Below, in pieces: positions 1-8,165 of a DNA stretch of 64,000 bases. The translations under genes were made by a program, and so were the position numbers. Where the stretch lies: IMG/VR virus record IMGVR_UViG_3300035698_012122, positions 1 through 64,000 of that record; one strand, given 5' to 3'. The notes below the pieces were generated by a model. That model had not been told where the DNA came from, ran no database searches, and saw nothing but the letters and a program-made list of their open reading frames with translations. Every line of letters starts with the position of its first letter. Position 1 is the first letter of the stretch. This DNA is from a virus.

Positions 1-1
1 A

Positions 2-301
2 ATGGTAGAACTAATGAAAAAGAAAAATGCAGACTATGCTGGTGGTAATGATAATCCATTTGCAAACTTTGAAAGGGTATCTGCATTTGATTGTGTAAGT
101 ACAGAACAGGGTTTCTTTACACGCATGACTGATAAACTATCTAGGATTAGTTCTTTCATTAAGAATGGTAAATTACAGGTACAGGACGAATCTGTTAAAG
201 ACACTTTACTTGACCTTGCTAATTATTCCCTTCTGTTCATGGCATATTTAGAATCTAAAAAGATGGAAGAAGAAAGTAACAGAGTTGAAATAAACAGTTA
301 A
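2..301 (+). CDS. DUF1599 / Nmad1-like nucleotide-modification protein (5' end possibly outside window)
   Basis: The 99-residue frame shows the pattern I associate with DUF1599 (nucleotide modification associated domain 1): KNADY near the N-terminus, an F-N pair, then RMTDKLSRI, and late in the protein KDTLLDLANYSLL. Family members are often phage-encoded and linked with modified nucleotides; no reaction can be read from the sequence. The frame is open up to the window edge, so the true start may lie upstream. It is followed 12 bases later by a small unknown gene and then by a DNA methyltransferase, which fits a DNA-modification cluster. Family call is fairly good, function is open. Confidence 0.6.
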   Translation: MVELMKKKNADYAGGNDNPFANFERVSAFDCVSTEQGFFTRMTDKLSRISSFIKNGKLQVQDESVKDTLLDLANYSLLFMAYLESKKMEEESNRVEINS

Positions 302-313
302 AAGGAATTAACT

Positions 314-697
314 ATGTCTGAAATAACAATTAATAAAATATTAGTTTCTACTGAAAGTATAATGGTTTCTAAAGAACTAATGAATAAGTATAGAAGTGGT
401 AAAGAAATATCAGTTCATGGTTGTAAGTTAAATAAGTTTTTAGATTTAGTTGATATTAAGGAATCAGAACATTTAGACCCTGATATGCTAGTATGCTTTG
501 ATGAGAATCTAAACTCACTAGGAATTATTAAAACTGGTATAGCTGGTTATGTAATGCCAATAAAAGATAGTAGCTCAACATTTATAAATTTATATAAGCC
601 AATGCCTATAACACCACCTGAAGAAATAAATGGTTATGATTATAGAGTTAGATTAGAACAACCTAAAGTAGCTGTAATGCATAGGATAGTAATTTGA
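314..697 (+). CDS. Hypothetical protein, 127 aa
   Basis: I do not recognise this protein. It is soluble-looking, has no transmembrane segment, and ends with a mixed beta-rich stretch. It starts with ATG after an AAGGAATTA ribosome-binding site. Its TGA stop overlaps the TTG start of the downstream methyltransferase (TTGA), so the two are probably translationally coupled. Context suggests a partner in DNA modification, but this is inference only. Confidence 0.7.
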   Translation: MSEITINKILVSTESIMVSKELMNKYRSGKEISVHGCKLNKFLDLVDIKESEHLDPDMLVCFDENLNSLGIIKTGIAGYVMPIKDSSSTFINLYKPMPITPPEEINGYDYRVRLEQPKVAVMHRIVI

Positions 698-1656
698 AAA
701 TAAAAGTTGGAAGTTACTTTAGTGGTTGTGGCGGTCTTGATTTACCATTCTCTGAAGATGATTCGTTTGAGATTGCAAACTTCTGTGAGATTGAAAAACA
801 TCCTTCAGCAGTTTTAAAGTATCATCATCCTGATACGATTAATTTAGGTGATATAGAAAAAGTAAATGTTAAGAAACTAAAACCAATAGATGTCTTACTA
901 GCTGGTTGGAGTTGTAAGGGTGTTTCTACTCAAGGCAAACAAGAAGGTAAGAAACATTTAAAGACAGGCCTAGTAGATTGTTTGTATCCAATTATAAAAC
1001 AAACAAAACCAAGCTTTATAATATTAGAGAATGTAAAAAATCTACTCTCTAAACAGATGGAAGGATTATACAATGAGGTTAAGGAAACAATTGAAAAGCA
1101 AGGATACTACTGTTACACAGAAACCAAGGACAGTTCTGAATATGGTTCAAGTCAACAAAGAGTTAGAGTCATTATGTATTTTGTCCGAAAAGAATTTAAG
1201 GCATCCAGAAAAAGTTATCATGCTGATGGTAAAAAAAGGCCTATTAAAATTAAAAGTTTTACAAGATGCCTAAAGAAAGAAAATAAATATATTAGCTGGT
1301 CTAAATCACATAGAACAAATAAAGATAAAGAAACTGGTGAAGTATCCAAGCATTTAGATTTTAGAATTAGAGAAGATAAACTAATAAATACTTTAACTAC
1401 TGGAATGGGATGTGTCGGAGCATCTACTGGAACAATAGTTATGTTACCAGATGGTACTACCAGATACCTAACACCTGAAGAAGCAGAAGGTTTACAAACG
1501 TGGAAGAGAAATCACACTAAATTTGGAATAGACACTAATGGAGTAAAATATAATATACCAGAAGGTGCTAGATATAAAATGTGTGGAAATGGTGTAACAT
1601 CAAATATAATAATAGAACATAAAGAAGAAATTAAATATCTAATGGGGTCAAAATGA
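694..1656 (+). CDS. C5 cytosine DNA methyltransferase with variant motif IV
   Basis: Would transfer a methyl group from S-adenosylmethionine to cytosine C5. Motif I is FSGCGGL (residues 9-15), motif VI is LENVKN (111-116), a QQRVRV motif VIII follows, motif IX is LTPEEAEGLQTW, and motif X is CGNGVTSN near the C-terminus. A complete 320-residue enzyme is therefore present. The catalytic loop normally reads PCQ; here it is GWSCKGVS, so Cys74 is kept but the preceding proline is serine. The start is TTG, chosen because no ATG precedes motif I and an AGGAT sits upstream. It is coupled on both sides: TTGA with the upstream gene and ATGA with the downstream one. The recognition site cannot be read from sequence. 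Confidence 0.88.
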   Translation: MKIKVGSYFSGCGGLDLPFSEDDSFEIANFCEIEKHPSAVLKYHHPDTINLGDIEKVNVKKLKPIDVLLAGWSCKGVSTQGKQEGKKHLKTGLVDCLYPIIKQTKPSFIILENVKNLLSKQMEGLYNEVKETIEKQGYYCYTETKDSSEYGSSQQRVRVIMYFVRKEFKASRKSYHADGKKRPIKIKSFTRCLKKENKYISWSKSHRTNKDKETGEVSKHLDFRIREDKLINTLTTGMGCVGASTGTIVMLPDGTTRYLTPEEAEGLQTWKRNHTKFGIDTNGVKYNIPEGARYKMCGNGVTSNIIIEHKEEIKYLMGSK

Positions 1657-1931
1657 TTTTTGCAGAAGTACCAGTTGATTCAAAACTAATAACTAAGATG
1701 TTTTCTAAAACACCAATAATAACTCATTTAAATGAAATCAGAGAAGATTTTGAAGAATTTAATAAAGAGTTATTTGTAGATAAGATGGACTTAGAATCTA
1801 ATAGTATTAGTGACTTACAGTATTATAAAACAGAATTATTCAGGTCATATTGTATGGGTATCCTATCTGCAATATCTAAAACATCTAAGTTTAATCAAAG
1901 AGTAACCGATGACATAAGTAGGCAAAATTAA
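1653..1931 (+). CDS. Hypothetical protein, 92 aa
   Basis: Small, probably helical protein with an acidic middle (EIREDFEEFNKE). I recognise no family. The ATG overlaps the methyltransferase stop as ATGA, which argues for a real coupled gene at the end of this short operon. After its stop there is an 80-base spacer carrying a palindrome before the terminase genes. Confidence 0.65.
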   Translation: MIFAEVPVDSKLITKMFSKTPIITHLNEIREDFEEFNKELFVDKMDLESNSISDLQYYKTELFRSYCMGILSAISKTSKFNQRVTDDISRQN

Positions 1932-1959
1932 ACAGCTACTTGATATTATGTTGCCAAAT

Positions 1960-1980
1960 ACATTATACTTATATTAATGT
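1960..1980. promoter_or_regulatory. Palindromic box upstream of terminase (candidate operator)
   Basis: The 21-base element has perfect outer arms ACATTA and TAATGT around a 9-base AT-rich centre. Its right half, TATATTAATGT (1970-1980), is identical over 11 bases to positions 7299-7309 in the spacer next to the RHH regulator gene. It lies 32 bases before the terminase small-subunit start. A regulatory role is inferred; AT-rich spacers can produce such palindromes by chance. Confidence 0.4.
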
Positions 1981-2011
1981 ATAAACAAACAGGCAAAATA
2001 GTAAGGTACTC

Positions 2012-2593
2012 ATGGAAAAGAGAAGACGTAGAAGAAGAGATTCTGAAGAAGAAATAAAACCTAAAAGAGTTAGGGGTTCACGCACATCTGATTCCAAAGA
2101 AGTTGCTACAATCAATAATACACCAACCAGAAAAAGAAAAGAAAAAACAGCTTTAGAAATTCATGACTATGATTCAACTTTAAGATTACAAAGCTATCCA
2201 GATTTTCGTACCCTATTAGATTCTAAATCTTTAACTAATTTAATTGGTGCTTGTTACAATACTGGAAGACCTCAATTACAAAGAATGATAGATGACCCTA
2301 GAACTACAGTTGGTGAATTACAAGCAATCGTTTTATCAACAGATGCTTTTGATTCAGAGTCGAGAAGCAGAATGAAGGCCAAAGAGTATTCAGACAATAG
2401 ATTGTTTGGAAAAGTTAAAGATAGAATCGAACATTCTGGAACTGGTGATGGTGGTGCTATTGCAGTTCAAGCAACTAAGAAATTTGATATGAAAAATATG
2501 ACACTACAGGAATTAAAAGAATTAGATTCTGTAATGGATATGTTATCTACCAAAACAATATTAGAGAATGAAGAAGATGATAAAGATAAATAA
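2012..2593 (+). CDS. Probable terminase small subunit
   Basis: A 193-residue protein lying six bases upstream of the large terminase gene, the usual place of the small subunit that recognises phage DNA and stimulates the packaging ATPase. The first 35 residues are rich in Arg and Lys (KRRRRRRDSEEE, then KPKRVRGSR), suiting DNA contact. The middle is predicted helical, and the C-terminus is acidic (LENEEDDKDK). The start follows AAGG with a five-base spacer. I see no sequence motif that proves the family, so the call rests on position, size and charge pattern. Confidence 0.6.
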   Translation: MEKRRRRRRDSEEEIKPKRVRGSRTSDSKEVATINNTPTRKRKEKTALEIHDYDSTLRLQSYPDFRTLLDSKSLTNLIGACYNTGRPQLQRMIDDPRTTVGELQAIVLSTDAFDSESRSRMKAKEYSDNRLFGKVKDRIEHSGTGDGGAIAVQATKKFDMKNMTLQELKELDSVMDMLSTKTILENEEDDKDK

Positions 2594-2599
2594 GGCTAT

Positions 2600-4162
2600 A
2601 TGGACGCTAATAAGATTTCTGAAGAGTTTGGTTATCAAGATTCCAGACACTTCTCTACAGATTTAAAAAATGAAATTAAGATAAAAGAACTTGAAGAAGA
2701 CTTTATCAGATTCATTAAAGGTGCATGGCATCTAATAGAACCTAATACGGTTTTTAGTTCCAACTGGACTACTGAATGTGTTGGTCTACATTTGGAAGCA
2801 ACTTTAGATGGAACAATTAGAAACTTACTAATAAATATTCCACCACGTTTTTCAAAGTCATTAATTGTTAACGTATTTTTTCCAGCATGGGTTTGGACTA
2901 AACAACCTCATATGCAATTCATCTTTTCTTCCTATGCAGAAAATCTAGCTATTCGAGATTCAATTAAATGTAGAACTATTGTTGAATCGGATTGGTATAG
3001 ATCGAAGTGGCCAAATGTAACAATTAGAAAAGATCAAAATACAAAAAAAGAATGGGTGCTAGATCAAGGTGGTCATAGAATTATTACTACAGTTGGCGGT
3101 TCTGGTACAGGTAAGGGCGGTCATTATGTTATTACCGATGATCCCAATGATGCTAAACACGCACGTTCACCAGCTAAATTAGAAGACGTTCAATACTGGT
3201 GGGATAAAACCATGAGTACTCGTTTATCTAATCCTAAAACTGGTATCAAGATTGTAATTCAACAGCGTATTGCTGAAGGTGATTTAACTGGTCACATTTT
3301 AAAACAGGGCGGTTACGAACATTTAATTATTCCAATGAGGTATGATCCAGAACGTGCAGAACCAACCAGCATTGGATGGGAAGACCCTAGAACAGAAGTT
3401 GATGAATTAGCTTGGCCTGATAGATTCGGTGAACCAGAAGTAGAAGAACTAAAATTACGTCTAGGTTCTGATGGTTACGCTGGACAATTACAACAAAGAC
3501 CAGCACCGAAAGGTGGTAAGATAATTAAGAAATCTTGGTTTAAAAGATACCAAGAATTACCACAGATGGATAGAACGGTTCTATCAGTAGATTGTTCTTT
3601 TAAAGATGAAGAGACAAGCGATTATGTTGTTCTAGGTTTATGGGGTCTTAGAGGTTCACATAAATATCTAATACATTTAGTTAGAGCAAAACTAGACATC
3701 ATTGCTACCATTGCAGAAATCAGAGATATTCATTCTAGGTTTTCAGGAATCAATTACACACTTATTGAGGACAAGGCAAATGGAAGTAGTATCATTAAAA
3801 TGTTGCAAGATAAAATTGCTGGAATTTTACCATTCAATCCAGTTGATTCTAAAGGTGCAAGACTAAATGCAATTGCACCACAGATTGAAGCTGGTAACTT
3901 ATTTATTCCTGATAAATATTATGAAGCAAACCGAGAGAGATTCGCATGGTGTACTGATGTCCTAGATATTTGGATTGATGAAATGACATTGTTTCCAAAA
4001 GCATCACATGATGATTGTGTTGATATGACCACGCAATTATTTTTAAAAGAAAATGAAGGTGGAAACTGGTTTGATGAAATGTTAAAAGAAGCAGATGCAA
4101 AATCACCTGAAGAAGCTCAAACAAAAATCCTAGCTGATATGATGGGATGGAATCTAGCTTAA
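2600..4162 (+). CDS. terL: Terminase large subunit (packaging ATPase and nuclease)
   Basis: Motor that pumps DNA into the prohead and cuts the concatemer. The N-terminal ATPase has a Walker A-like PPRFSKS (residues 81-87), where serine replaces the usual second glycine, and a Walker B YVITDDP (176-182). The C-terminal RNase H-like nuclease shows Asp331 in LSVDCSF, an acidic pair at 390-391 (LIEDKANG) and Asp471/472 (SHDDCVDM). At 520 residues it is of normal length for the family, with no intein or intron. It follows the probable small subunit by six bases and precedes a ParB-like gene. Confidence 0.95.
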   Translation: MDANKISEEFGYQDSRHFSTDLKNEIKIKELEEDFIRFIKGAWHLIEPNTVFSSNWTTECVGLHLEATLDGTIRNLLINIPPRFSKSLIVNVFFPAWVWTKQPHMQFIFSSYAENLAIRDSIKCRTIVESDWYRSKWPNVTIRKDQNTKKEWVLDQGGHRIITTVGGSGTGKGGHYVITDDPNDAKHARSPAKLEDVQYWWDKTMSTRLSNPKTGIKIVIQQRIAEGDLTGHILKQGGYEHLIIPMRYDPERAEPTSIGWEDPRTEVDELAWPDRFGEPEVEELKLRLGSDGYAGQLQQRPAPKGGKIIKKSWFKRYQELPQMDRTVLSVDCSFKDEETSDYVVLGLWGLRGSHKYLIHLVRAKLDIIATIAEIRDIHSRFSGINYTLIEDKANGSSIIKMLQDKIAGILPFNPVDSKGARLNAIAPQIEAGNLFIPDKYYEANRERFAWCTDVLDIWIDEMTLFPKASHDDCVDMTTQLFLKENEGGNWFDEMLKEADAKSPEEAQTKILADMMGWNLA

Positions 4163-4257
4163 TTTGTAATTAATAACTATCTACGTTATTCTATAAATGT
4201 TAAATCTTTAAATTGTTAAAAATAATAAAAACTTTACGCAAAGGGTTAGGTATCTTT

Positions 4258-4950
4258 ATGGATATTAACAAGGTAAAGAAATGCCCATACAATCCACGCT
4301 CTATGACCTCAACTGCTAGGGATGGTTTGCGTGAATCAATGAATGACTTTGGTGATATTTCTGGAATAGTAATTAATGAAAAAACAAATAATGTTCTAGC
4401 TGGTAATCATAGATTCGATGAACTATCTAAAAAACATGGTAGAGGTAAATTAGTTTTAAATCATTTGGAAGGGGAATGGTATTCCATTGATTTAAAAGAC
4501 GGTGCTAAAACTGGTTTCAAAGCTAGAGTAGTTAATTGGGAATTAGATAAAGAACAACTTGCTAATGTAGTTGCTAACAATGATTTAATTACTGGTGAAT
4601 ACACTTCAGAACTACAACCACTTCTTAAAAAGATTCAAGTATCAATGCCAAAAGTTAAAATGGATAACCTTAGAATTAGTCCAATGATAATTGATGATGA
4701 TTTAGAATCTGATATAGATTTAGATGATGAGTACGAAACACCAGAGATTGTTAAAAAAGAATCTGAAAGGTCATCAAGGAAAAAAGTTACTGAAGAAGCA
4801 GATGAAACAGCACCATCTAATGTTAGAGAAATAGTTTCTAATATAAAAGTGATTGGGCCTTCTGATTTAATTGATGAAATTAAGTTTGATATTTTAGAAG
4901 CATTATCTGAAAAACCATATTACGATAAAATAAATATAGTGAAAGGGTAG
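4258..4950 (+). CDS. ParB/Srx-fold nuclease-like domain protein, copy 1
   Basis: The first 110 residues look like the ParB N-terminal (ParB/sulfiredoxin) domain: NPRSM, LRESMNDFGDISGIVI and the phosphate-binding box AGNHRFDEL. This fold binds or hydrolyses nucleotides in relatives; here the substrate is unknown. An acidic linker (DDDLESDIDLDDEYE) and a separate C-terminal segment follow. I chose the ATG at 4258 over a TTG 45 bases upstream because GGGTTAGG precedes it and its N-terminus then aligns with the paralogue at 6233. A TATAAATG (4192-4199) in the spacer resembles a T4 late promoter, weakly. Confidence 0.7.
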   Translation: MDINKVKKCPYNPRSMTSTARDGLRESMNDFGDISGIVINEKTNNVLAGNHRFDELSKKHGRGKLVLNHLEGEWYSIDLKDGAKTGFKARVVNWELDKEQLANVVANNDLITGEYTSELQPLLKKIQVSMPKVKMDNLRISPMIIDDDLESDIDLDDEYETPEIVKKESERSSRKKVTEEADETAPSNVREIVSNIKVIGPSDLIDEIKFDILEALSEKPYYDKINIVKG

Positions 4951-4952
4951 TA

Positions 4953-5735
4953 ATGGCAAAACCAATACCATTCGATTATTTAAAATTAGTGCTTGGAATC
5001 ATAAGTGCATTTTCTACTGTTGTTCTTCCAATAGCAATTGCGTGGTTAGTTAAAAACTTTAAAGCACTTAAGAAATCTAATGAGCAAAATGTTGAAATGA
5101 AAAAGCACTTAGCTGAAGAAGCCAAGAGTCAGTATAATAAAAACGTAGAATTTAATAACTCACTACAGACACAAATAAATAATGCAGTTAATAATCTAAA
5201 TTCAGAACTAGACAGAAGAACTGGATTATCTAATTACGAAACAGATAGAAATAGAAAAGGGATTGATAATTTATGTGGCAAACTAATGACTTCAGCAGAT
5301 AGGTTTGATGCCAAAGTTAAAGACGCAACTAGTAGAATGAAATCTGAAATGATTACCAAAGCAACATACTATATGGAAACTGCTAAACTAAAGGATGATT
5401 TTCTAAGAGACATTCTAATGGCAAAATCGGGGTTATCTGATATTAAGTGTACACCAGCTAATACTAATTTAACTAAAGATTTACGAAGCATAAATAAGAA
5501 GATAGAACATCTAAAGACAAGATTAGATAATGAAAGAATAGCTGATAATAAAAAGCACCATCTTACTAGAAGATTATTAAGTGCTGGTTTATCAGAACGT
5601 AAAGAATTACAAATTAAACATAATAACCTAAAAGCAGAAATTAAAAAATATCATCTTAAAACGGATAGTAAATTAGATAATTATAATAAGTTGCTAACGA
5701 GCTTGAAAGGTAAAGTAGACAAAAATAAGGTATAA
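4953..5735 (+). CDS. Membrane-anchored coiled-coil protein, unknown function
   Basis: Residues about 8-31 form one hydrophobic helix (LVLGIISAFSTVVLPIAIAW). The remaining 225 residues are charged and rich in Lys, Glu, Asn and Leu with long predicted coiled coil, including the last 100 residues (DNERIADNKKHHLTRRLL onward). The protein would be tethered in the inner membrane with its body in the cytoplasm. It sits two bases after one ParB-like gene and four before a PD-(D/E)XK-like gene. I cannot assign it to lysis or to host takeover; no holin or spanin signature is visible. Confidence 0.65.
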   Translation: MAKPIPFDYLKLVLGIISAFSTVVLPIAIAWLVKNFKALKKSNEQNVEMKKHLAEEAKSQYNKNVEFNNSLQTQINNAVNNLNSELDRRTGLSNYETDRNRKGIDNLCGKLMTSADRFDAKVKDATSRMKSEMITKATYYMETAKLKDDFLRDILMAKSGLSDIKCTPANTNLTKDLRSINKKIEHLKTRLDNERIADNKKHHLTRRLLSAGLSERKELQIKHNNLKAEIKKYHLKTDSKLDNYNKLLTSLKGKVDKNKV

Positions 5736-5739
5736 GGTA

Positions 5740-6222
5740 GTGGTAGATTCTAAATATATTAAAGCGTGTTTATCAGCATACTTCAGATTCAAAAAGCAAA
5801 CCTCATGTATTGCTACAGAAGTTGGTGCTTTTAATGCAGACTTTATAGCTGTTGGTAGAAGTGGTTTTTTAGAAATAGAAATTAAAGTTTCTAAATCAGA
5901 TTTAAATAATGATTTCAAAAAACGTAAACATCAGATATATGAATCTAAAAAAGATCATGCTTGGTGTCCACAACAATTCTATTTTGCAATTCCTGAAGAA
6001 CTAGTTGACTACGCTATTGCTAAATGTGTTGATAGACCTTATGGGATATTGGCCATAAAGGAATGTAATGATACTTCCAACAGGTCATGGATGGATAGGG
6101 TAAGAGTTGTCAAACGAGCTAAGAAGCTACATAATAACCCAATAGAAGCTAAAGTTAAAAACATAATCTATTCGAGACTAGCATCAGAAATGACAAATTT
6201 AAGAATAGCACTTTGCAAATAG
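5740..6222 (+). CDS. PD-(D/E)XK nuclease-like protein (MmcB-like)
   Basis: The N-terminal half has the spacing of a restriction-endonuclease-fold active site: an Asp in TEVGAFNADFIAV, then EIEIKVSKSD, where the EIK/EVK-type strand would supply the Glu and Lys. MmcB-like DNA repair proteins share this layout. The rest (WCPQQFYFAIPEEL) reads like the continuing fold. The start is GTG, four bases after the upstream stop, preceded by AAGG. It lies between two ParB-like genes. Nuclease activity is inferred from motif spacing, not proven. Confidence 0.5.
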   Translation: MVDSKYIKACLSAYFRFKKQTSCIATEVGAFNADFIAVGRSGFLEIEIKVSKSDLNNDFKKRKHQIYESKKDHAWCPQQFYFAIPEELVDYAIAKCVDRPYGILAIKECNDTSNRSWMDRVRVVKRAKKLHNNPIEAKVKNIIYSRLASEMTNLRIALCK

Positions 6223-6232
6223 GAATGTTAAA

Positions 6233-6943
6233 ATGTTAAATCCAAACGAAATAAAAAATGCTGATTACAATCCAAGAAATTTTAATCCTGAAAACTATGA
6301 AGCACTTGGTGATTCAATGGATGAGTTTGGAGATATTTCTGGAATAACATTTAATTCTGAAAGTGGTAATCTAATTACAGGTCATCACAGATGGAATCAA
6401 TTATGCCAAAAGTACGGAGTAGATAATTTAACTTTAAAATTAGTTAAAGGAACGGACAAGTATATTATATGTGAAGATGGTCATGACACTGGATATACTT
6501 TAAGGGATGTTAAATGGTCACTAGATAAAGAGAAACTAGCTAACATAACCTCTAACTCAGATTCGGTTTCTGGTTACTTCACAGAGAGTTTAAAAGGTCT
6601 TGTAGCTTCCATCAGTGATTCAAACCAATCAATGGTTTCTAAATTAAAATTAGGTGAAATTAAAGTACCTAAAGTGAAACTTAAATCTAAAAAAGAAGAT
6701 GTTGATTTAGATGACCCAAAACCAGCTAAATCTGAAACTATGATTTCAGGCGGTGGTGAAACGTACCTAACAATTAGATTAGAACTTACACCAGAAACAG
6801 CAAAAGAATTTCAGGAAATGGTAGATAAATTTAAAAACAAAGGTGATGGTGTTGAAGAACCTTTAAAAAGAGTTATTGGATTTATGAATAAACAAGACCC
6901 TGAAGAAGTAATAAAAACTGTTAGAGTTCGGAAGCGTATTTAA
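6233..6943 (+). CDS. ParB/Srx-fold nuclease-like domain protein, copy 2
   Basis: Paralogue of the protein at 4258. Both open with a short lead into NPR, share DSM(D)EFGDISGI-type residues and the GHHRWNQL / GNHRFDEL box, and both continue into a TGxxxRxVxWxLDKExLANxxxN region. After about residue 150 they diverge: this copy has a segment beginning ETYLTIRLELTPE and a basic C-terminus (RVRKRI). The two copies flank two unrelated genes, so this looks like an old duplication in which the tails diverged. Its 3' end overlaps the convergent RHH gene by 23 bases. Confidence 0.7.
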   Translation: MLNPNEIKNADYNPRNFNPENYEALGDSMDEFGDISGITFNSESGNLITGHHRWNQLCQKYGVDNLTLKLVKGTDKYIICEDGHDTGYTLRDVKWSLDKEKLANITSNSDSVSGYFTESLKGLVASISDSNQSMVSKLKLGEIKVPKVKLKSKKEDVDLDDPKPAKSETMISGGGETYLTIRLELTPETAKEFQEMVDKFKNKGDGVEEPLKRVIGFMNKQDPEEVIKTVRVRKRI

Positions 6944-7247
6944 ATACCTCATGTAATTTACATTTTTTCTTTTCCATACAATTATTTATCTTAGCAACAG
7001 TGGTATTTAATTCCCTAGCCAATTCCTTCCTTTTTTGTCGGCCAGAATTAGTATCTACTTTTTCATATTCTTTTTCTTTAATACCCAACAGTTCATGTAG
7101 GCCTTCTCTAATAGCAGTAGCATTTTGCGTTGTACCATACTTTTTAAATAGTTTGGACATACAACCTTTTGATAAAGTAAGAGTAAGAGACAATTTTTCT
7201 CTCTCATTCTTAACTGCAAATGGTCTACCTTTTTTAGTTTTGGCCAT
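6921..7247 (-). CDS. Small DNA-binding regulator, ribbon-helix-helix-like
   Basis: A 108-residue basic protein encoded against its neighbours. After a basic N-terminus (AKTKKGRPF), residues about 18-55 (LSLTLTLSKGCMSKLFKKY, then TAIREGLHELLG) follow the beta strand, helix, helix pattern of CopG/Arc/MetJ proteins, which bind operator DNA as dimers through the strand. A good ribosome site (AAGGAATTAG) precedes the ATG. A strong imperfect palindrome lies 37 bases upstream of its start, as expected for autoregulation. The domain is called from pattern only. Confidence 0.55.
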   Translation of the reverse strand: MAKTKKGRPFAVKNEREKLSLTLTLSKGCMSKLFKKYGTTQNATAIREGLHELLGIKEKEYEKVDTNSGRQKRKELARELNTTVAKINNCMEKKKCKLHEVFKYASEL

Positions 7248-7267
7248 AATCTAATTCCTTAAAACCT

Positions 7268-7309
7268 CATTAATATACTCTTTACATTACTATAATACTA
7301 TATTAATGT
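7268..7309. promoter_or_regulatory. Palindromic operator and probable promoter for the RHH gene
   Basis: Within the 170-base spacer, 7284-7309 reads ACATTA-C-TATA-ATAC-TATA-T-TAATGT: the outer six and inner four bases of each arm are perfectly complementary. An extra inverted box CATTAATATA (7268-7277) repeats the half-site TATATTAATG. On the minus strand a perfect TTGACA (plus 7307-7312) lies inside the right arm, so a repressor bound here would cover the -35 of the RHH gene; the -10 is weak. A copy of the half-site is found at 1970-1980. Confidence 0.5.
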
Positions 7310-7417
7310 CAATTTTGTAGATAGTTTAGACAGTAGTAATTTGTTCAAGTTATTGATTTAAAGCTTAATGTGACTAATACTTATACGATAAGTAAATATT
7401 ACAAAAAGGACTTTGAA

Positions 7418-8152
7418 ATGGATAAGTTGAGGAAAACATGGTTTTCAAGATTTTTGCTATGTATAGCACCAATAGTTAAATGGATAGATAAGATATTTAC
7501 AATGCCATATAGCCACAAAAAAGTAACAGGTTTGCATTACCTATTGTGGAGAAAAGACATAAAAGCTGGAACTGTTTTTATAACTAATACTTTGGGTGCT
7601 GGTTCTAATCTAATAAATCCAAGTGATATAAATCACGCTGGAATATATTTTGGTTTTGGATTGTTGGATTACATCAATGACATAATCAAAATGAAGACTG
7701 AAGAAAAAGATGCTGAAACTATTGATTTAGTTAAGCGTTTACAAGATATTTTAAAAAGATACAATGTAAGAAACGATGTAAATTATGTTTTGGAAGCGGT
7801 TGGTCAAGGTGTAATCCCAACAGACTTAGTTAGTTTTTTGACATCTAAAGATTTAGTTGTTGGGAAGAAGCCAACATTCTGTAGTGATGAATTATCAATG
7901 GACGCTTCCCGAATAGCAGTTTATGATTTAGGTAAGGAATACGACTACTCATTTTCCCATAAGGATGACACCAAATATTGTTTTGAAGTTTGTGGTGATG
8001 CATATGAAAATGTAGTTGAAGGTAAAAAGTTAAAAAGAGTTGTATATAAGATTTTTGGGTTTAAAGTACATGATGTTTTTCTATCAGATACTTTTCAAAC
8101 AGGTGATTGGGAAACCGTCTTTGATTCCAGAAAAAAGATAGCACACAACTAA
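7418..8152 (+). CDS. Permuted papain-like (YiiX/NlpC-P60 type) cysteine hydrolase
   Basis: The order of catalytic motifs fits the circularly permuted papain-like group: a beta strand KAGTVFIT, a histidine in NHAGIYFG, a middle Glu in VLEAVGQGV, and near the C-terminus YDYSFSHKDDTKYCFEVC with the candidate nucleophile Cys in YCFE. Bacterial relatives cleave peptide or amide bonds in cell-wall or lipid-linked substrates; the target here is unknown. I moved the start to the ATG at 7418, which has AAAAAGGA seven bases upstream, rather than a GTG 48 bases earlier with no such site. No signal peptide is seen. It might act in lysis or on the host surface, but that is speculation. Confidence 0.55.
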   Translation: MDKLRKTWFSRFLLCIAPIVKWIDKIFTMPYSHKKVTGLHYLLWRKDIKAGTVFITNTLGAGSNLINPSDINHAGIYFGFGLLDYINDIIKMKTEEKDAETIDLVKRLQDILKRYNVRNDVNYVLEAVGQGVIPTDLVSFLTSKDLVVGKKPTFCSDELSMDASRIAVYDLGKEYDYSFSHKDDTKYCFEVCGDAYENVVEGKKLKRVVYKIFGFKVHDVFLSDTFQTGDWETVFDSRKKIAHN

Positions 8153-8165
8153 GGAAGATATAATT

